From assembly GCA_947489705.1 (NCBI GenBank), contig CANLEQ010000004.1, positions 124,001-188,000 on the forward strand: 64,000 nt of DNA, in the 5' to 3' direction. Shown here in pieces: positions 39,606 through 49,314 of this stretch. The stretch's first letter is position 1. Each line of letters opens with the position of its first letter. This DNA is from an uncultured Paracoccaceae bacterium. Lineage in GTDB: Bacteria; Pseudomonadota; Alphaproteobacteria; Rhodobacterales; Rhodobacteraceae. A program made the translations under genes and the position numbers. Below the pieces are notes generated by a model. The model did no database searches, was not told the origin of the DNA, and was given only the letters and a program-made list of their open reading frames with translations.

Positions 39606-41546
39606 TCATTCGTCGGCGAGCCGGATCAGCCCGTCGCCCGCGCTGACCTGCTGGCCCTCTTCGACCATCGTCTCGGCGACCTTCCCGTCGCGCCCGGCCT
39701 TGAGGACATGTTCCATCTTCATCGCCTCGAGAACGGCCAGCGCGTCGCCCTCGCGCACCACGTCGCCGACCGTCGCGTGGAGCACCTTCACGAGACCGGG
39801 CATCGGCGCGGTGACGATATCGGCCCCCGGCCCCGCGCTCCCCGCGCGCTCCAGCGGGTCGATCCCCTCGAACACGAAGCCCGGCCCCTCGGGAACCGCG
39901 ATGATGCTGCCCGTGCGTACCGCCTGCGCCATGCGGCGCCCCGCGATCCGCCACGAACCCGACGCCCACTCTGCCGTCACGTCCACATCCGCGCCCTCGA
40001 CCTTGCGCGTTGTGCCGCCGAGACACGTGACCCGCAGGTCGAAGTCCCGCTCGCCTTCGCGCAAGAGGCAGGGCTGACCGCGCCCGGTCCAGAGCGCGAA
40101 ACCCTGAAGCGCGTCGCCCGGTGCGTCGAGGCCGAGAGCCGCGAGCGCGGCCATCGCCAGGATCTCGGGCCCCGGCGCGGGCTTTCGCACCAGCGCGGCG
40201 AGGTTGCGCGCGATCAACCCCGTATCGACACGCCCGGCGACAAATCCGGGATCGACCAGCAACGCCTGGAGGAACGCCTTGTTAGTCACCGTCCCGGCCA
40301 CCACCATACGCTCGAGCCCGCGGCTCAAGCGGCGCAGCGCCGCGTCCCGCGTCTCGCCGTGGGCGATCACCTTGGCGATCATCGGGTCGTAATGCGGTGA
40401 TACGACATCGCCTTCGCGAACGCCCGTCTCGATCCGCAGCCCCGGGGGAAAACGCAGCGCCCGCAACGTGCCGGTCGCAGGCAGGAACCCCGCCGTCGCA
40501 TCCTCGGCATAGAGCCGCGCCTCGACCGCATGACCGGTAAGGGCGAGATCCTCCTGGCGCGCCGGCAGCGGTTCGCCGGCCGCGACCAGCAGCTGCCATT
40601 CCACGAGATCCATGCCGGTGACGGCCTCGGTCACCGGATGCTCCACCTGAAGGCGGGTGTTCATCTCCATGAAGAAGAACCCCTCCTGCGCGCCGGAGGC
40701 GACCACGTTGCCGTCGACGATGAACTCCACCGTGCCCGCGCCGGCATATCCGATCGCCTCGGCCGCCCGCACGGCCGCCTCGCCCATCGCGCGGCGCAGG
40801 GCTTCGGTCATGCCCGGTGCGGGGGCCTCCTCGATCACCTTTTGATGGCGACGTTGCAAAGAGCAGTCGCGCTCGAAAAGGTGCACGGCCGTGCGCCCGT
40901 CGCCGAACACCTGGATCTCGACATGGCGTGGACGGGTCACGAACTTCTCGATCAGGACGGCATCGTTGCCGAACGCGCCTCTCGCCTCGGCGCGTGCGGC
41001 GGCGAGCGCGTCCGCGAAGTCGGCAGCGGCCTCGACCATGCGCATCCCCTTGCCGCCGCCGCCCGCGACCGCCTTGATCATCACGGGCCAGCCGATCCGC
41101 GCCGCCTCGTCCGCCAGGCGGTCTTCGGACTGGTCGTCACCGTGATACCCCGGCACGACGGGGACGCCTGCCGCTTCCATCACTGCCTTCGCGGCATCCT
41201 TGAGGCCCATCCGGCGAATGGCGTCCGCCGACGGGCCGATGAAGACCAGGCCCGCCGCCTCGACCGCGTCCACGAAATCCGGATTCTCGCTGAGGAACCC
41301 GTAGCCCGGGTGGATCGCCTGCGATCCCGTCGCGCGCGCGGCAGCGATGATCCTGTCGCCGCGAAGATAGCTGTCGGATGGCGCGGCGCCGCCGATATGC
41401 ACGGAGTGATCGGCCATCGCCACGTGCCGCGCGCCGGCATCGGCATCGGAAAAGACGGCCACCGTCTCCACGCCGAGCCTGCGACACGTATCGATCACCC
41501 TGCAGGCGATCTCGCCGCGATTGGCGATCAGAATGCGCTCGAACAT
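39606..41546 (-). CDS. mccA: Methylcrotonyl-CoA carboxylase-type biotin-containing alpha subunit
   Basis: A 646-residue protein with a biotin carboxylase domain (~1-450: IANRGEIACRVI, ATP-grasp AGGGGKGMRMV, EMNTRLQVEHPVTE), a middle BT-like domain, and a C-terminal biotinyl domain whose biotin site is VLEAMKMEHV (Lys610). It carboxylates biotin with bicarbonate and ATP. Pairing with the beta subunit 50 bases upstream points to methylcrotonyl-CoA carboxylase of leucine breakdown, not acetyl- or propionyl-CoA carboxylase. The other leucine-pathway genes are not in the window. The ATG at 41546 is the standard start (MFERILIANRGE). Confidence 0.9.
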   Translation of the reverse strand: MFERILIANRGEIACRVIDTCRRLGVETVAVFSDADAGARHVAMADHSVHIGGAAPSDSYLRGDRIIAAARATGSQAIHPGYGFLSENPDFVDAVEAAGLVFIGPSADAIRRMGLKDAAKAVMEAAGVPVVPGYHGDDQSEDRLADEAARIGWPVMIKAVAGGGGKGMRMVEAAADFADALAAARAEARGAFGNDAVLIEKFVTRPRHVEIQVFGDGRTAVHLFERDCSLQRRHQKVIEEAPAPGMTEALRRAMGEAAVRAAEAIGYAGAGTVEFIVDGNVVASGAQEGFFFMEMNTRLQVEHPVTEAVTGMDLVEWQLLVAAGEPLPARQEDLALTGHAVEARLYAEDATAGFLPATGTLRALRFPPGLRIETGVREGDVVSPHYDPMIAKVIAHGETRDAALRRLSRGLERMVVAGTVTNKAFLQALLVDPGFVAGRVDTGLIARNLAALVRKPAPGPEILAMAALAALGLDAPGDALQGFALWTGRGQPCLLREGERDFDLRVTCLGGTTRKVEGADVDVTAEWASGSWRIAGRRMAQAVRTGSIIAVPEGPGFVFEGIDPLERAGSAGPGADIVTAPMPGLVKVLHATVGDVVREGDALAVLEAMKMEHVLKAGRDGKVAETMVEEGQQVSAGDGLIRLADE

Positions 41547-41596
41547 CGTTTCTCCCCGAAGACGCCGACCAGAATTTTTGCGCCGATCCCCGCCGC

Positions 41597-43201
41597 TCAC
41601 ATCCGGAAGACGCCGAACCGCGTCTCGGGGATCGGCGCGTTGCACGACGCGGCAAGGCTCAGCGACAGGACCGACCGCGCACGGCGCGGATCGATCACGC
41701 CGTCGTCCCAGAGACGCGCCGAGGCGTAGAGCGGATGCGACTGGCGGGCGAATTGCGCCATGATCGGTGCCTTGAACGCCTCTTCCTCGGCCTCCGTCCA
41801 CGTCTCGCCGCGCTTTTCCTTCTGCGCGCGCGTGACGCTCGCCAGCACGCCGGACGCCTGCGGCCCGCCCATCGTGGCGATCCGCGCATTGGGCCAAGAC
41901 CAAACGAATCTCGGCGAGAAGGCCCGCCCCGCCATGCCGTAATTTCCCGCACCGAAAGAGCCGCCGATCAGCATCGAGATCTTGGGCACGGCGGCCGTCG
42001 AGACGGCCGTCACCATCTTCGCCCCGTGCCGCGCGATGCCTTGCGCCTCGTATTCCCGGCCGACCATGAAACCGGTGATGTTGTGCAGAAACAGAATCGG
42101 CACGCGGCGCTGCGTGCAAAGCTCGATGAAATGGGCGCCCTTCTGCGCCGCCTCGGAGAACAACACCCCGTTATTGGCGACGATGCCGACCGGCCAGCCG
42201 TCGATATGGGCGAAGCCGGTCACCAGCGTGTCCCCGAACCGCGCCTTGAACTCGTCGAAGCGCGATCCGTCGACCAGCCGCGCGACGACTTCGCGCACGT
42301 CGTAGGGCGTCGTGAGACTGCGGGGCACGATCCCCAAGACTTCGTCCGGATCATAGGCCGGAGGCTCGGGGCTCTGCCGCGTCACGTTGGTCGCCGGCGG
42401 GGTCCCGAGCGAGGCGACCGCCTGCCGGGCCAGAGCCAGCGCATGCGCATCGTCCTCGGCCAGGTAATCGGCCACACCGCTCAACCGGGTATGGACGTCG
42501 CCGCCCCCGAGATCCTCGGCGCTCACGACCTCGCCGGTCGCCGCCTTCACCAGCGGCGGACCCGCAAGAAAGATGGTCCCCTGCTCGCGCACGATGATCG
42601 TCACGTCGGACATGGCGGGGACATAGGCGCCCCCGGCGGTGCAGGAGCCCATGACGACGGCGATCTGCGCGATGCCCTTGGCACTCATGTTGGCCTGGTT
42701 GTAGAAGATCCGGCCGAAATGATCGCGCCCCGGAAACACCTCGTCCTGCTGCAGCAGATTGGCGCCGCCCGAATCGACGAGATAGAGGCACGGAAGGTGG
42801 TTTTCCTCGGCGATCTCCTGCGCGCGGAGATGTTTCTTCACCGTCATCGGAAAATAGGTGCCGCCCTTGACGGTGGCGTCGTTGGCCAGCACCATGCATT
42901 GCCGCCCTGCAATGCGCCCGACGCCGGCAACCGCGCCCGCCGCCGGCGCCGCGCCGTCGTACATGTCGTGCGCGGCCGTCAGTCCGACTTCGAGGAACGG
43001 CGAGCCGGGATCCAGCAGTCCCGCCACCCGGTCGCGGGGGGCCATCTTGCCGCGCGCCTCGTGACGTTCGCGTGCGCGTTGACCTCCGCCCGCCATGGCA
43101 AGCTCCGCGGCGGCGCGCATCTCGGCGATGAGATCGAGGTGGTGGGCAGTGTTGTCCGCGAATTCGGCGGAGTTTGTCAGGATCTTCGAACTCAGCTTCA
43201 C
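41597..43201 (-). CDS. mccB: Methylcrotonyl-CoA carboxylase-type carboxyltransferase beta subunit
   Basis: A 534-residue crotonase-fold carboxyltransferase. It moves the carboxyl group from biotin to 3-methylcrotonyl-CoA in leucine degradation. Recognised segments are [53 protein letters not shown] and [19 protein letters not shown], the last being characteristic of MCC-beta. The start is a GTG at 43201 ([13 protein letters not shown] follows), with a strong GGGAGGGG about ten bases before it. Upstream codons lack similarity. It is followed by mccA. Confidence 0.92.
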   Translation of the reverse strand: MKLSSKILTNSAEFADNTAHHLDLIAEMRAAAELAMAGGGQRARERHEARGKMAPRDRVAGLLDPGSPFLEVGLTAAHDMYDGAAPAAGAVAGVGRIAGRQCMVLANDATVKGGTYFPMTVKKHLRAQEIAEENHLPCLYLVDSGGANLLQQDEVFPGRDHFGRIFYNQANMSAKGIAQIAVVMGSCTAGGAYVPAMSDVTIIVREQGTIFLAGPPLVKAATGEVVSAEDLGGGDVHTRLSGVADYLAEDDAHALALARQAVASLGTPPATNVTRQSPEPPAYDPDEVLGIVPRSLTTPYDVREVVARLVDGSRFDEFKARFGDTLVTGFAHIDGWPVGIVANNGVLFSEAAQKGAHFIELCTQRRVPILFLHNITGFMVGREYEAQGIARHGAKMVTAVSTAAVPKISMLIGGSFGAGNYGMAGRAFSPRFVWSWPNARIATMGGPQASGVLASVTRAQKEKRGETWTEAEEEAFKAPIMAQFARQSHPLYASARLWDDGVIDPRRARSVLSLSLAASCNAPIPETRFGVFRM

Positions 43202-43276
43202 GGTCGCAAGATCCCCTCCCGATGCCACGCCTGCCGAAAACTTAGAGGGCGGCCACCCCATCCGCAAGCGCGTGCG

Positions 43277-43585
43277 TCAGTGCCGCCGCTCCCCCGGGAT
43301 GTCGACTGCGAAGCCGAACCGCGACACGCCGTAGATCCGCCGCGGATCGCCGCCGCAGATCACCTCGAGCCAGAGATCGCCCCGGCCCGGCACGCCGACG
43401 CAATCAGCAGGGCTGCGGCCGGTCAGCTCCGCGTGATGTCGGGCATAACGCGAGATCACGTCCGTCGCGTCGAGCGTCGCGAGCCGAAACCCCATAAGCA
43501 GCCCCGACGCCGCAGCCACGAACACCAGCGCGGCCAATGAAACGATCGCCGGGCCGCCGAACCTCGGATTCGCGCGCTCGCGCAC
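43277..43585 (-). CDS. Small membrane-anchored protein of unknown function
   Basis: A 102-residue protein starting with GTG, with a short basic N-terminus (RERANPRFGG), one TM helix (AIVSLAALVFVAAASGLLMG) and a ~65-residue outer domain. The outer domain contains two cysteines (Cys62, Cys78) and reads LTGRSPADCVGVPGRGDLWL followed by EVICGGDPRRIYGVSRFGF. It lies 12 bases after gph and is probably co-transcribed with it. I do not recognise a named family. Confidence 0.7.
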   Translation of the reverse strand: MRERANPRFGGPAIVSLAALVFVAAASGLLMGFRLATLDATDVISRYARHHAELTGRSPADCVGVPGRGDLWLEVICGGDPRRIYGVSRFGFAVDIPGERRH

Positions 43586-43597
43586 GGCCCCGTCCGT

Positions 43598-44275
43598 TCA
43601 GGCGACCGGGTCGGGGACCAGGATGCCGTCGACCAGGTCCGGAAGGTCATCGAAGTGATCGAGAAGCGCGTCGGGGCGCAGACGGGCGACGTCCCTGCCC
43701 TCTGGCCCGAAGCTCACGAGCAGCGACGGCACCCCGGCCCGGCGCGAGGTCTCCCGGTCGGTCTCTGTGTCGCCGACGAGACAGGCTCGCCTGCGGTCGC
43801 CGCCCGCGAGGTCCACGGCCTCCCAGAAATGACGCGGATCGGGCTTGCGCACATCGAGTGTATCCGCACCGACGAGCGGCCCGAAATGATCGCGGACGCC
43901 CATCGTGCGCAGAAGCTTGTCGGCCAGCCCCTCGGGCTTGTTGGTCGCGATCCCCACCACGACCCCGCGCGCCCGTAGCGCGTCGGCCACCGCCACGGCA
44001 CCGGGATAGAATGTCGAATGAACGCAGATCGCGTCACCGTAATGGTTCAGCAGCTTGACATATTCCCGCTCAACGATGGCATCGTCCAGGCGATCGACCC
44101 GGCTCAACCCGGCGCGCAGCATGGCGCGCGCGCCGCGAAAGGCGATCGCCTTGTCGGCCGCGGGGTCGAGCAGGTCCCCGTGGCCGAGGGCACGGAAACA
44201 GGTGTTCGCCGCGGCGATCAGATCAGCGCCGGTATCGATCAATGTGCCGTCGAGATCGAAAATCACAGCCCGCAT
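43598..44275 (-). CDS. gph: Phosphoglycolate phosphatase (HAD family)
   Basis: A 225-residue HAD-superfamily phosphatase with the nucleophile motif IFDLDGTLIDTG at the N-terminus, motif II in GIATNKPEGLA, the motif III lysine in VRKPDPRHFWEA, and motif IV in LVGDTETDRETS. Gph removes phosphate from 2-phosphoglycolate formed in DNA repair or photorespiration. The cap domain is the small helical type. The assignment within HAD subfamily I is likely but not certain. It is divergent from glmU. Confidence 0.87.
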   Translation of the reverse strand: MRAVIFDLDGTLIDTGADLIAAANTCFRALGHGDLLDPAADKAIAFRGARAMLRAGLSRVDRLDDAIVEREYVKLLNHYGDAICVHSTFYPGAVAVADALRARGVVVGIATNKPEGLADKLLRTMGVRDHFGPLVGADTLDVRKPDPRHFWEAVDLAGGDRRRACLVGDTETDRETSRRAGVPSLLVSFGPEGRDVARLRPDALLDHFDDLPDLVDGILVPDPVA

Positions 44276-44338
44276 GGCGCTACCCTCCAGATCGGAAGTC
44301 TGTAACCTGCGGCAACCTCATGTGAATGCAAGCGGGGA

Positions 44339-44366
44339 TTGCACCCCGGCCCGCCTCGGATAGAAC
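44339..44366 (+). promoter_or_regulatory. Candidate promoter of glmUS
   Basis: TTGCAC (44339-44344), a 16-base spacer and TAGAAC (44361-44366), about 30 bases before the glmU ATG, which itself has AAGAAGG as ribosome site. Confidence 0.35.
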
Positions 44367-44398
44367 CGGGGCATTCATCGACTGAAAGAAGGTCCGAC

Positions 44399-45748
44399 AT
44401 GGCGACACATCTGATCGTTCTTGCCGCCGGTGCGGGCACTCGGATGCAGTCGGACATCCCCAAGGTGCTGCACCGGATCGGGCACGCCCCGCTCTTCGCC
44501 CACGCACTCGCCTCCGCCTCGGACCTTTCTCCGGAACGGCGCGTCATCGTCGCAGGCCACGGAGCGGAGGCTGTCGAAGCCGCGGCCCGCGATCTCGACC
44601 CGGATCTCGCGATCGTGCGTCAGGATCGCCAGCTCGGCACCGGGCATGCGGTGGCCCAGGCGCGCGGGGCACTTGCCGGCGCCCGGGGCGACGTCTTCGT
44701 TCTCTATGGCGACACGCCGCTCATCGCGCCCGAGACCCTGGCGGCGATGGGGCAGGCACGGCGCGACGGCGCCTCGGTCGTGGTGCTCGGCTTCGATGCG
44801 GCCGATCCGGGACGCTACGGACGGCTCGTCACCTGCGGCGGCAAGCTCGAGCGGATCGTGGAATACCAGGATGCCTCGGATGAGGAGCGGCGTATAACGC
44901 TCTGCAATTCCGGGGTGATCTGCGCCGATGCGGAACAGGTGTTCGACTTGGTCGAGGCGGTCGGAGACGACAATGCCAGCGGCGAGTACTACCTTACGGA
45001 CATCGTCGCCATCGCCCGGGATCGCGGACTGGAAACCGCCGTCGTCACCTGTCCCGAGACCGAGACGATGGGGGTCAACACGCGCGCCGAACTGGCCCGC
45101 GCCGAAAGCCTGTTCCAAGCGCGTGCGCGGCTCAGGGCGCTGGACGGTGGCGCGACCCTGACCGCGCCCGAGACCGTGTTCTTTGCCCACGACACGCGCC
45201 TCGGACGCGATGTCACGGTCGAGCCTCATGTCGTCTTCGGGCCCGGCGTCGCCGTCGAACCCGGCGCCACGATCCGCGCCTTCAGCCATCTGGAGGGGTG
45301 CCGGGTCGGCGCCGGTGCCGTGGTCGGGCCCTATGCGCGGTTGCGCCCGGGGACCGACCTCGGAAGTGGCGTGAAGATCGGAAATTTCGTCGAGACCAAG
45401 AATGCGCGGATCGGCGAGGCCGCGAAGGTGAACCATCTGAGCTATGTCGGCGATGCCGATATCGGCGCGTCGGCAAATCTGGGCGCGGGAACGATCACCT
45501 GCAATTACGACGGCGTCTTCAAGCACCGGACCACGGTCGGAGCGCGGGCTTTCGTGGGCTCCAACACAATGCTCGTCGCCCCGGTCGAACTCGGGTCGGA
45601 CGCGATGACGGCCTCGGGATCGGTAATCACGAGCGACGTGCCGGACGGCGCGCTGGCCCTTGCGCGCGCCCGGCAGATCAACAAGGACGGGATGGGCAAG
45701 CGCCTGATGGATCGGCTGCGGGCCGCCAAGAAGAAGGAAACTCACTGA
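44399..45748 (+). CDS. glmU: Bifunctional GlmU (GlcN-1-P acetyltransferase / GlcNAc-1-P uridylyltransferase)
   Basis: A 449-residue enzyme. The N-terminal uridylyltransferase half has LAAGAGTRMQSDIPKVLHRI, LGTGHAVAQA and YGDTPLI. From ~residue 240 the left-handed beta-helix hexapeptide acetyltransferase half shows GPYARLRPGTDLGSGVKIGN, NHLSYVGDADIG, AGTITCNYDG and FVGSNTMLVAPV. It makes UDP-GlcNAc for peptidoglycan and lipopolysaccharide. The C-terminal tail is shorter than in E. coli. It lies one base before glmS, forming an aminosugar operon. Confidence 0.96.
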   Translation: MATHLIVLAAGAGTRMQSDIPKVLHRIGHAPLFAHALASASDLSPERRVIVAGHGAEAVEAAARDLDPDLAIVRQDRQLGTGHAVAQARGALAGARGDVFVLYGDTPLIAPETLAAMGQARRDGASVVVLGFDAADPGRYGRLVTCGGKLERIVEYQDASDEERRITLCNSGVICADAEQVFDLVEAVGDDNASGEYYLTDIVAIARDRGLETAVVTCPETETMGVNTRAELARAESLFQARARLRALDGGATLTAPETVFFAHDTRLGRDVTVEPHVVFGPGVAVEPGATIRAFSHLEGCRVGAGAVVGPYARLRPGTDLGSGVKIGNFVETKNARIGEAAKVNHLSYVGDADIGASANLGAGTITCNYDGVFKHRTTVGARAFVGSNTMLVAPVELGSDAMTASGSVITSDVPDGALALARARQINKDGMGKRLMDRLRAAKKKETH

Positions 45749-45749
45749 A

Positions 45750-47561
45750 ATGTGCGGGATCGTCGGCGTTCTGGGGCGGCACGAGGTCTCGCCCCTTCTG
45801 GTCGAGGCGCTCAAGCGTCTCGAATATCGCGGCTACGACAGCGCGGGCATCGCAACGGTCGAGGCCGGTCGCCTAGACCGGCGGCGGGCGGTCGGAAAGC
45901 TCATCAACCTGTCGGATCACCTGGTCCGCGATCCGCTGCCCGGCAAATCCGGTATCGGTCATACCCGTTGGGCCACCCACGGCGCCCCGAGCGTGGCGAA
46001 CGCCCATCCGCATCGCGCCGGCACGGTCGCGGTGGTGCATAACGGGATCATCGAGAACTACGCGGCGCTGCGCGAGGAACTGCGCGCCCGCAATCTCGGC
46101 GGTGAATCCGAGACCGACACCGAAACGGTCGCGATCCTCGCCCAGAGTTTCATTGCAGAGGGCGCCAGCCCCCGGGAGGCCGTGGCGCGCACGCTCGAAC
46201 GGTTGGAGGGTGCCTTCGCGCTCGCCTTTCTCTTCGACGGCCACGACGATCTGATGATCGTCGCGCGCCGCGGCTCGCCGCTTGCGATCTCGCTCGGCGA
46301 CGGCGAGGCCTATGTGGGCTCTGACGCCATCGCGCTCGCGCCGATGACCGATCACCTGACATATCTCGAGGAAGGCGACTGGGCGGTCCTGACCCGCAGC
46401 TCGGCCGAGATCTTCGACGCGGAGAACCGCCCCGTGACCCGCCCGAGCGTTCCGATCACCCCCGAAGCGGGCCGGGTGGAGAAAGGCGGCCATCGCCACT
46501 GGATGGCCAAGGAGATCGCAGAGCAGCCCGCCGTGCTCAATGCCGCGCTGAGCCATTACATACGCGACGGGCGCATCGTCCTGCCCGGATCCGGCCTCGA
46601 TTTCACCGGCGTCAACCGGATCGTCATGGTCGCCTGCGGCACCGCGTCCTACGCCTGCCATACCGCGAAATACTGGATCGAGCGACTCGCCGGCATTCCC
46701 GTCGAAGTGGACGTGGCGTCGGAGTTCCGCTATCGCGAGCCGCCGATCACCGAGGGCACATTGGCGATCTTCGTCAGCCAGTCCGGCGAGACGGCCGATA
46801 CCCTGGCCGCTCTGCGCTTCTGCTCGGGACGAGCGCGAATTCTCTCTGTGGTCAATGTCGAGAGTTCGTCCATCGCCCGCGCCTCGGATATCGCCCTGCC
46901 TATCCTTGCGGGACGCGAAATCGGCGTCGCGTCGACCAAGGCGTTCACCTGTCAACTGGCCGTGCTCGGGATCCTCGCGCTGAAGGCGGCGCAGGATCTC
47001 GGAACGCTTTCCCAGAGCGACATCGCCCGCCACCTCGACGATCTGCTGCGGCTGCCGGCATTGATGGCACAGGCGCTGAATGCCGAGGAAGAGATCAGCC
47101 ATATCGCGCGCGACCTCTCCGAGGCGCGCGATATCCTGTTTCTGGGACGCGGCGCCATGTATCCCCTCGCCCTTGAGGGCGCCCTGAAACTTAAAGAAAT
47201 CAGCTATATACATGCCGAAGCGTATGCATCGGGCGAACTCAAGCATGGCCCCATTGCGTTGGTCGACGAACATGTCCCCGTCATCGTGTTCGCCCCGAAT
47301 GATCGGCTTTTCGGCAAGTCGGTCAGCAACATGCGCGAAGTCATGGCACGCGGGGGCAGGATCGTGCTCGTCAGCGATGCGCCCGGGCTGGCCAGCCAGC
47401 CGGATGTCTGGCACCGGGCGCAGATGCCCGAAATCTCGGAATTGTGGGCGCCGATCCTCTACGCGATACCGGCGCAATTGCTGGCCTACCACACTGCGAT
47501 CGCCAAGGGGACGGATGTCGACCAGCCGCGCAATCTCGCCAAATCGGTAACGGTGGAGTGA
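45750..47561 (+). CDS. glmS: Glutamine--fructose-6-phosphate aminotransferase
   Basis: A 603-residue enzyme with an N-terminal nucleophile glutaminase domain (MCGIVGVLGR, Cys2 catalytic after Met removal; RWATHGAPS; HNGIIENY) and two SIS isomerase domains (CGTASYACHTAKYWIE; SQSGETADTLAAL; GRGAMYPLALEGALKLKEIS). The usual C-terminal DQPRNLAKSVTVE is intact. It makes glucosamine-6-phosphate. The stop faces the gltB-like gene across 21 bases with only a very small CCGC/GCGG hairpin. Confidence 0.97.
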   Translation: MCGIVGVLGRHEVSPLLVEALKRLEYRGYDSAGIATVEAGRLDRRRAVGKLINLSDHLVRDPLPGKSGIGHTRWATHGAPSVANAHPHRAGTVAVVHNGIIENYAALREELRARNLGGESETDTETVAILAQSFIAEGASPREAVARTLERLEGAFALAFLFDGHDDLMIVARRGSPLAISLGDGEAYVGSDAIALAPMTDHLTYLEEGDWAVLTRSSAEIFDAENRPVTRPSVPITPEAGRVEKGGHRHWMAKEIAEQPAVLNAALSHYIRDGRIVLPGSGLDFTGVNRIVMVACGTASYACHTAKYWIERLAGIPVEVDVASEFRYREPPITEGTLAIFVSQSGETADTLAALRFCSGRARILSVVNVESSSIARASDIALPILAGREIGVASTKAFTCQLAVLGILALKAAQDLGTLSQSDIARHLDDLLRLPALMAQALNAEEEISHIARDLSEARDILFLGRGAMYPLALEGALKLKEISYIHAEAYASGELKHGPIALVDEHVPVIVFAPNDRLFGKSVSNMREVMARGGRIVLVSDAPGLASQPDVWHRAQMPEISELWAPILYAIPAQLLAYHTAIAKGTDVDQPRNLAKSVTVE

Positions 47562-47582
47562 ACGCTCCGCTGTGCGGGGCCC

Positions 47583-49250
47583 TTACTCGGCGGCTTCTCT
47601 CTGCTGTCCGCTTCGCTTGATCGACCGGCCGTAAGGCTCGGGGGGCTGGAACGTATCGGCTGAAGCGCGCCGCCAGCGCTTGAGGTACACGTCCTCGACG
47701 TCGCTGTCCTGGTTGTCGACCAAGTGCCCGGATTCCATATAGGGCCACGCATCCGACGCCTCGACCATGGCCCCATCGGCCTCGCGCTTCATGAAGTGAT
47801 GCGGAAGGAAGTCCCGCGGGTCGTCGAGACCCGCCGCCCCTGCCATTTCCGCCAGCGCCTTCATCGTGTTGCGGTGAAAGCTCGCGACGCGCAACGCCTT
47901 GTCGTCGACAACGAGGGCACGCTGACGCAAGGGGTCCTGGGTGGTGACGCCCGTGGGGCAACGGTTGGTGTGGCAGGCCTGCGCCTGGATGCAACCCACC
48001 GCGAACATGAATCCTCGGGCCGAATTGCACCAATCGGCCCCCATCGCGAAGGCCTGGCTGATATCGAAGGCGTGGATCAGCTTGCCGGCGGCGCCGATCC
48101 GGATACGGTCCCGGATTCCCGCCCCCCGCAGCGTGTTGTGCACGAAGGTCAGACCCTCGACCAGCGGCATGCCGACATGGTTCGCGAATTCCAGCGGCGC
48201 GGCGCCTGTCCCGCCCTCCTTGCCGTCCACTACGATGAAATCGGGATAGATGCCGGTCGCAAGCATCGCCTTGACGATGCACATGAATTCGCGCCTGTGT
48301 CCGATGCAGAGCTTGAAACCGACCGGCTTGCCCCCCGACAATTCGCGCAGCCTGCCGATGAACCCGCAAAGCTCCCGAGGGGTGGAAAAGGCGGAATGGC
48401 CCGCGGGTGAGATGCAGTCCTTCCCCCTCGGAACGCCGCGTGCCTCGGCGATCTCGGCGGTGATCTTCGCGGCCGGTAGCATTCCGCCATGGCCCGGCTT
48501 GGCCCCCTGGCTGAGCTTGAGTTCGATCATCTTCACCTGAGGCTCGGTAGCCTTCGAGCGAAAGATCTCGGGATCGAATGCGCCGTCCGCCGTTCGACAG
48601 CCGAAATACCCCGACCCGATCTCCCAGATGAGATCCCCGCCATGATGATGATACTTCGAAATTCCGCCCTCTCCGGTATCGTGCGCGAAGCCCCCCGCCT
48701 TCGCTCCCTTGTTGAGCGCGGAGATCGCGGCGCCGGAAAGCGATCCGAACGACATCGCCGAGATATTGTAGAGCGACGCCTCGTAAGGCTGGGCGCAATC
48801 CGGACCGCCGATTTTCACGCGGAAATCATGGCGGCTCAGATGGCTGGGCGAAATGGAATGCGTCATCCACGCATATCCACCCTGGTAGACCTTCTGCTTG
48901 GTTCCGAACGGGCGCGCCGCCTCTTCGTCCTTCGAACGCTGGTAGACGATCGAGCGATCCTCGCGGCTGAAGGGTTCCTCGTCCTGATCGGATTCCAGAA
49001 GATACTGGCGAATCTCGGGACGGATCCGTTCAAAGAAATACCGCACATGTCCCAAGATGGGATAGTTGCGAAGAATCGCATGGCTGACCTGCGTCACGTC
49101 GTAGATACCCACGACCGCGAAAAACGCGAAGAAGACGCCCGGCAGAAGGAAGAGCCAGTCGATCAGGCTTAATCCCAGGAAGATGACCGACAGCAATATC
49201 GCCGCAGCGAGAGGCCCGTAGCGGTCCAGAGACCCAATGTTGCGCATCAT
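47583..49250 (-). CDS. Membrane-anchored FMN-binding glutamate synthase-like protein
   Basis: A 555-residue protein with two N-terminal TM helices (~12-50), then a FMN-binding TIM barrel like the synthase domain of the glutamate synthase large subunit: ISAMSFGSLSGAAISALNKG, GEGGISKYHHHGGDLIWEIG, KLSQGAKPGHGGMLPAAK, GKEGGTGAAPLEF and the iron-sulfur-type cysteines CIQAQACHTNRCPTG. It lacks the glutaminase domain, so it is not a complete GltB; the electron donor and substrate are unknown. The second ATG (49247) has the better ribosome-site spacing. It lies 64 bases downstream of the GH13 gene. Confidence 0.88.
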   Translation of the reverse strand: MMRNIGSLDRYGPLAAAILLSVIFLGLSLIDWLFLLPGVFFAFFAVVGIYDVTQVSHAILRNYPILGHVRYFFERIRPEIRQYLLESDQDEEPFSREDRSIVYQRSKDEEAARPFGTKQKVYQGGYAWMTHSISPSHLSRHDFRVKIGGPDCAQPYEASLYNISAMSFGSLSGAAISALNKGAKAGGFAHDTGEGGISKYHHHGGDLIWEIGSGYFGCRTADGAFDPEIFRSKATEPQVKMIELKLSQGAKPGHGGMLPAAKITAEIAEARGVPRGKDCISPAGHSAFSTPRELCGFIGRLRELSGGKPVGFKLCIGHRREFMCIVKAMLATGIYPDFIVVDGKEGGTGAAPLEFANHVGMPLVEGLTFVHNTLRGAGIRDRIRIGAAGKLIHAFDISQAFAMGADWCNSARGFMFAVGCIQAQACHTNRCPTGVTTQDPLRQRALVVDDKALRVASFHRNTMKALAEMAGAAGLDDPRDFLPHHFMKREADGAMVEASDAWPYMESGHLVDNQDSDVEDVYLKRWRRASADTFQPPEPYGRSIKRSGQQREAAE

Positions 49251-49314
49251 TCCACCTGTTTTCGGAGTTTCTGCTCGCAGATGATGAGCGCGGGCGACCG
49301 AGGTGACAATGCCA

